A stretch of 54,056 nt of DNA, from IMG/VR virus record IMGVR_UViG_3300028045_000020, positions 1-54,056 of that record; one strand, 5' to 3'. Both the position numbers and the translations under genes were made by a program. Source of the DNA: a virus. The notes beneath the pieces are model-generated. The model was given only the letters and a program-made list of their open reading frames with translations. It was not told the DNA's origin and searched no databases. Of this stretch, positions 50,204 through 54,056 are shown in pieces (positions within the stretch are counted from its first letter, which is position 1; the number at the start of each line of letters is the position of its first letter).

Positions 50204-53200
50204 TTAGTACGGACATTTTCCAAGAGACTTAGCGCAGCCTCTGTAGGTAAGGTCATTTCGACCATCCTCAGTCTTTCTGACATCTCCCCTTCTGCCCTCA
50301 GTACCGACATCCATTAAAGTTTCTGATGGTCCGCCGGCTATAAGGCAATACGAATCAGCATCCGAACTACTATATATGTATCCCCTACCGCTTCCGCCCT
50401 CCTCGTACTCCCATACACTATCATCGTTGCTATTGTATCCGGCAGTATCTTTTAGGTATTGCCATAAATATCCTGTAGCATCTTCAATTCCTATATTAGA
50501 TATTAACCGGGCATGGTTAGATCCACTATGGCGTCCCGGTGTTACTTTTGCAGACAGCTTTGGAAGATGTTTAGTAACAAAACCGTTGTGTTTGGATTCT
50601 CCCATAACCATTAACAAGAACCTACCAGAAGGAACCCCACCATCAGCTTTAATGGTCACTGTGTTGGATTCAAATAATACTGGACTTTTGTTTGAACTAA
50701 CTTCTACTACCCTACCGTCTGCTGTGTTATTCAGTAGGTCACTTATCCAATAGTTTGGGGCACTGGTGGGCTTACTTATTAATTTCCAGGTAAACTCCGT
50801 ATCATCAAGTCGTGAGATGACAATCGCCGTAGGGGCAATAACGCTAGTATCTATTACTGATTCAACAGAACCATCATTATCGATAAAGAGACATTGCCCG
50901 ACGGATGGATCGTCTGGCGCAAACCAAACCAAGTTAATAAAAGTTACTAATCGTTCCTCATCGAAGTTGTTACCTATTCGCTGTACCATATGGGGAAGAA
51001 GTCCCTGTTCTGGAACTTGCTCATCAACTACACCCATGTCTACAGGCATCGTATTGGAATAGCGCTGAAAGAAGGAGACCTTTCCTGGCGAATGGTCTTT
51101 CGTCCAGGCGACGGCCATGGTGGAGTCTTCACGACTACTAATTGCTACAAGGGGTACCTTCTGTATTGGAAGACTCATGGCCGGTGCTGGAGCAACCTCG
51201 ATTCGGTACGACTTACCTCGCCCAGTTACGACACAACTCGTTCCATTAGACGCTACCCCAGAAATTGCAGTAGTGGAAAATCTTTGATATGCCTTACTCC
51301 AGGTATTACCCTTATCTGAGGATATAGCATACCCTCCCTCGCCGTGTACTATTACGACGATGTCGCCAAAAACACTAATCTTTGATACTTCATAGGATGG
51401 GCGTGGTGGAATTATTTTGGCATCCCATAAGGTACCAGCTGTGGACACATACGCATACTCGCCACTACCAACTGCAATAAATTGCGTACCAGTCCAGACG
51501 ATGGCGGATAAGGGATGTCCTATCGATGTCGATACATTAGTCCAATCGGTACCATTTGGAGATGTCTGTATTGTCCCACCATCTCCAACTATAACCATTA
51601 GGCTCTCGTTCGACGTTGCGTAATTAAACTTTATAGAAGGATCGATGCCTGCGCCTGCGCTTTGGGAAACCCAGAGCAATCCATCAACTGAGGTAAGGAT
51701 GCAATTATTTTCCCCTACCGCTAAAAACATAGTGCCGGTGAAGAATATTTTAGTTATCTCCTCCGGGGCAACATAGCCAGTATCCCTCCAAACGATCCCA
51801 TCTTTAGATGACGCCATCCGTCGGGAAGTTGCATCACTGATTAGCCATATACCAAGGCCGTATGCTACGGCACTCCAATTTGCTTTATTATATCTTCTGT
51901 CGGTCCAATCGATTCCATTTGTAGAAGTTTTGATTAATCCCTCCTCCCCTACCATTACAAACAAACCATCGAGGTAAGCTATGTCCAACACTGTCCCGAA
52001 TCCTACAACAGAGATGTCCGGGAGTCCGCCTCCCCGCCGCTGTTGTACACTATATGCAAAGCCAGAAGCCCGGTTAAATCTCCAGGTAATTCCATCAATA
52101 GTCTCAGCCTCGGTAGTGTGCCAAGCATGGATTAACATTTCTTTGTTAAGGAGTCTATTGGTATCTCGTAAAGTAAACCCGGAGTTATTAAACGCTCCAA
52201 CCGTCAGGTTTGTGTCCCACAGCGGAAGGCTCGGTTCAATAAATCTCATAGGTAGTGCCGCACTACTTGAGTCATCGGCATTCCATATCATTCCGCCACT
52301 GTTGGGAGAATTATAATCTGCCCCCAACCCCACATTATAAGCTGGAGTTAGAGCGTCAGTTCGGTGCGCTCCGGCTACGACAGCATATCCATTAGCATGT
52401 TCCCTGAATGCTACTACTAAATAATTTCCAAAATCATTCAGTTCGCTAAGTTGTACCTTAGTCCCAACTACCAGTTGTCTCCCGACAATAGGCTCCACGC
52501 TCGATGTATCCCGGGAGTTATAGAGATTGAATGCGCTAAAATTATTTTGTTTTCTATAAATAACTCTGATAGCATCACTAGCATCAGTACGGTGTATCAT
52601 TACAGTATCCGGGGCGAACCCCACGTCTATGCATGAACCGTCATAATTATTGTGGCTCATTTCGCAGATGGTGGTATCCGCGGATACCATCAGGTGGTTT
52701 GGGCGAGCTATCTTAATAGTGCAATCTTCTCCTACGGCAATTAAGGCACCATCAAAGTAGCTAATACTATGAAATGATTTGTTGTTACCGAGCCGAACTA
52801 TTGATTCCCAACCAATGCCGTCATGTGAGGTTTGGACCTGTCCCCTGCTACCTAACAGGGTAAACGTACTCCCATCCCAAACAACATCACTGATCCTATC
52901 AATCGTACCAGAGGCGTTATCGCTGTGGGTCCAATTGATTCCATCGTAGGAAGTTTGTAGTTCTCCGCCATTACCAGTCACCAGGAATATGGATCCGTTC
53001 CAGTTGACACTAGTAAAGAGATCGGAGAAGTCGTTACTGATAACAGTGGCCCTGCTCCAAGTAATTCCATCAGTAGAAATTTGTATTTCACTATCTCCGC
53101 CTACGGCCACAAAGCTACCGTTCCCCCAAACAACATCATAGAACTGTCCGGTATAACTACCCGCACTACTCGTGCTATTCCAGGTACTACCGTCATCAAT

Positions 53201-54056
53201 GGAATACTGAATAGTTCCATTGTCACCAACCGCAACCAACGCTGAGGGCCCTGCTGCGACGCCTCGGAATCTACCAGTGAACGCGTTGGCATTATCGTGA
53301 TGAACCCAATCAACCCCATTAATCGATGTTTGTATTTCACCAACATCTCCCACAATAATGAAGGAGTTGGTGTTAAATGTAGTACCACCATACCAGGTGC
53401 TAGTGTAAGCGTATGCTGGCGAAGACAGTATCCAAGTTTTTTTATCTGTGGTGTGGAGGATGGTGCCGGAGGATCCCAACAGTAGCATCATGTTATTATT
53501 ATGCAATACTTTAAATAATGTAACAGTTAGATCGATCCCTGCTATGGCGGCTGTATCTGCCTCGTCCCAAACGATACGGTGTTTGGCATTGTTACCTTCC
53601 ATCGGCGTTTTCTCAGGAAACCAGGCATACATCATGTATTCGTCATAAGAAGAAATACTTCCGATGTGGATCAGTCCGCCGTGCCCTACCACTATCCACT
53701 TGCCCTTAAAAAACCCCACACCACGAAGAGGATTGTTCGGAGTTATGCTATCATGCTTAATCCACGAATCATCGTAAGGGTCGTCACTCATGGATGTTCG
53801 TATTTCTCCGTAGTCAGGATTGCCTGGCGGGTTCGAAGGGTCCAAGACGGGCCCTACCCTCATAGAATAAGCTCCATTACTGGCCACGAAGCTTGGGGCA
53901 TGGGTTTGGCCCGAGACACTCCCGACATAAGTCCAATTGATTCCATCCGGAGAGGTTTGTACCTCAGTGTCATTGTTGGCGTAAATGGTAAATTTTGATC
54001 CGTCATAGTCTATGTAATTAAACCATTGCGTAGTTCCGTTAGCGTTATCTCGTATA
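50204..54056 (-). CDS. Third giant tail fibre, N-terminus outside the window (at least 1283 residues)
   Basis: The frame is open from the stop at 50204 to the right edge. A GTG at 53887 would give a 1227-residue protein, but in-frame sequence upstream still encodes a propeller blade (FTIYANNDTEVQTSPDGINW) and has no stop, so the true start lies beyond the window. Blades with two canonical Asp-boxes are visible (SIDDGSTW; SSDKGNTW) along with many SxDGxxW variants. The lectin end NIGIEDATGYLWQYL, CLIAGG and TYRGCAKS is at the C-terminus. The protein is a relative of the two genes downstream and probably recognises another receptor. Confidence 0.8.
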   Translation of the reverse strand, partial: IRDNANGTTQWFNYIDYDGSKFTIYANNDTEVQTSPDGINWTYVGSVSGQTHAPSFVASNGAYSMRVGPVLDPSNPPGNPDYGEIRTSMSDDPYDDSWIKHDSITPNNPLRGVGFFKGKWIVVGHGGLIHIGSISSYDEYMMYAWFPEKTPMEGNNAKHRIVWDEADTAAIAGIDLTVTLFKVLHNNNMMLLLGSSGTILHTTDKKTWILSSPAYAYTSTWYGGTTFNTNSFIIVGDVGEIQTSINGVDWVHHDNANAFTGRFRGVAAGPSALVAVGDNGTIQYSIDDGSTWNSTSSAGSYTGQFYDVVWGNGSFVAVGGDSEIQISTDGITWSRATVISNDFSDLFTSVNWNGSIFLVTGNGGELQTSYDGINWTHSDNASGTIDRISDVVWDGSTFTLLGSRGQVQTSHDGIGWESIVRLGNNKSFHSISYFDGALIAVGEDCTIKIARPNHLMVSADTTICEMSHNNYDGSCIDVGFAPDTVMIHRTDASDAIRVIYRKQNNFSAFNLYNSRDTSSVEPIVGRQLVVGTKVQLSELNDFGNYLVVAFREHANGYAVVAGAHRTDALTPAYNVGLGADYNSPNSGGMIWNADDSSSAALPMRFIEPSLPLWDTNLTVGAFNNSGFTLRDTNRLLNKEMLIHAWHTTEAETIDGITWRFNRASGFAYSVQQRRGGGLPDISVVGFGTVLDIAYLDGLFVMVGEEGLIKTSTNGIDWTDRRYNKANWSAVAYGLGIWLISDATSRRMASSKDGIVWRDTGYVAPEEITKIFFTGTMFLAVGENNCILTSVDGLLWVSQSAGAGIDPSIKFNYATSNESLMVIVGDGGTIQTSPNGTDWTNVSTSIGHPLSAIVWTGTQFIAVGSGEYAYVSTAGTLWDAKIIPPRPSYEVSKISVFGDIVVIVHGEGGYAISSDKGNTWSKAYQRFSTTAISGVASNGTSCVVTGRGKSYRIEVAPAPAMSLPIQKVPLVAISSREDSTMAVAWTKDHSPGKVSFFQRYSNTMPVDMGVVDEQVPEQGLLPHMVQRIGNNFDEERLVTFINLVWFAPDDPSVGQCLFIDNDGSVESVIDTSVIAPTAIVISRLDDTEFTWKLISKPTSAPNYWISDLLNNTADGRVVEVSSNKSPVLFESNTVTIKADGGVPSGRFLLMVMGESKHNGFVTKHLPKLSAKVTPGRHSGSNHARLISNIGIEDATGYLWQYLKDTAGYNSNDDSVWEYEEGGSGRGYIYSSSDADSYCLIAGGPSETLMDVGTEGRRGDVRKTEDGRNDLTYRGCAKSLGKCPY

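Noticed and set aside
53885-53887. GTG at 53887 as the start of the third fibre
   Set aside because: The frame upstream is open to the window edge and encodes another propeller blade, so this is an internal codon.
36587-54056. Diversity-generating retroelement acting on the lectin ends of the fibres
   Set aside because: C-type-lectin ends are classic targets, but no reverse transcriptase, template repeat or adenine-biased variable region is visible in the window.

Overview
The window is a 54 kb piece of a large (jumbo) tailed bacteriophage genome, very probably of the phiKZ-like, nucleus-forming group (Chimalliviridae) infecting a Gram-negative host. Reasons: three genes encode pieces of split beta and beta' subunits of a phage multisubunit RNA polymerase; the beta C-half is followed directly by the beta' C-half, the order I recall for phiKZ gp71-73/gp74; a UvsW-like SF2 helicase, an SbcD-like nuclease, a UvsX/RecA-like ATPase, a gp5-like spike and a GH108 endolysin with a 3-TM holin are also present. 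I see no tRNA, CRISPR array or insertion sequence. The organism assignment comes from protein motifs and recalled gene order, not from a database search.

Layout, left to right. 1-7.4 kb (minus strand): a partial gene cut by the window edge, a 440-bp gap, SF2 helicase, beta' C-half, beta C-half. 7.5-17.4 kb: a lone plus-strand small gene, then minus-strand genes that look like virion parts (gp5-like spike, unknown proteins, a tandem paralogous pair) and a 528-residue protein that could be an RNAP accessory subunit. 17.4-22.8 kb: two membrane-anchored small proteins, a protein with an SSB-like acidic tail, an SbcD-like nuclease and small unknowns. 22.9-26.7 kb: the beta' N-half carrying the catalytic NADFDGD motif, preceded by a well-isolated 536-residue gene which I propose as the nuclear shell protein (chimallin) or, failing that, a structural protein. 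26.9-32.5 kb: a plus-strand unknown and a four-gene minus-strand block, probably baseplate. 32.6-35.1 kb (plus strand): UvsX-like recombinase, endolysin, holin. 35.1-36.5 kb: a coiled-coil membrane protein and a helical protein. 36.6 kb to the right edge: three consecutive giant fibre genes (2660, 1837 and at least 1283 residues) made of Asp-box-like beta-propeller blades.

How the genes work together. The RNAP pieces would transcribe phage genes from a shared AT-rich promoter motif (AAATACARATATATATTATT on the coding strand) found 30-65 bases upstream of many starts. Most transcription units end in a long perfect hairpin, some with a U-tract. The SbcD-like nuclease, helicase and UvsX-like protein fit recombination-dependent replication. 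The spike and the four-gene block fit the baseplate, and the giant fibres fit host recognition.

The most striking observation is in the fibres. Their N- and C-terminal pieces together resemble one C-type-lectin (FGE/Mtd-like) domain. That domain appears to be interrupted by propeller arrays of about 950 to 1400 residues.

Several starts given here are downstream of the longest open frame because a Shine-Dalgarno sequence supports the internal start or a terminator hairpin lies inside the extension.
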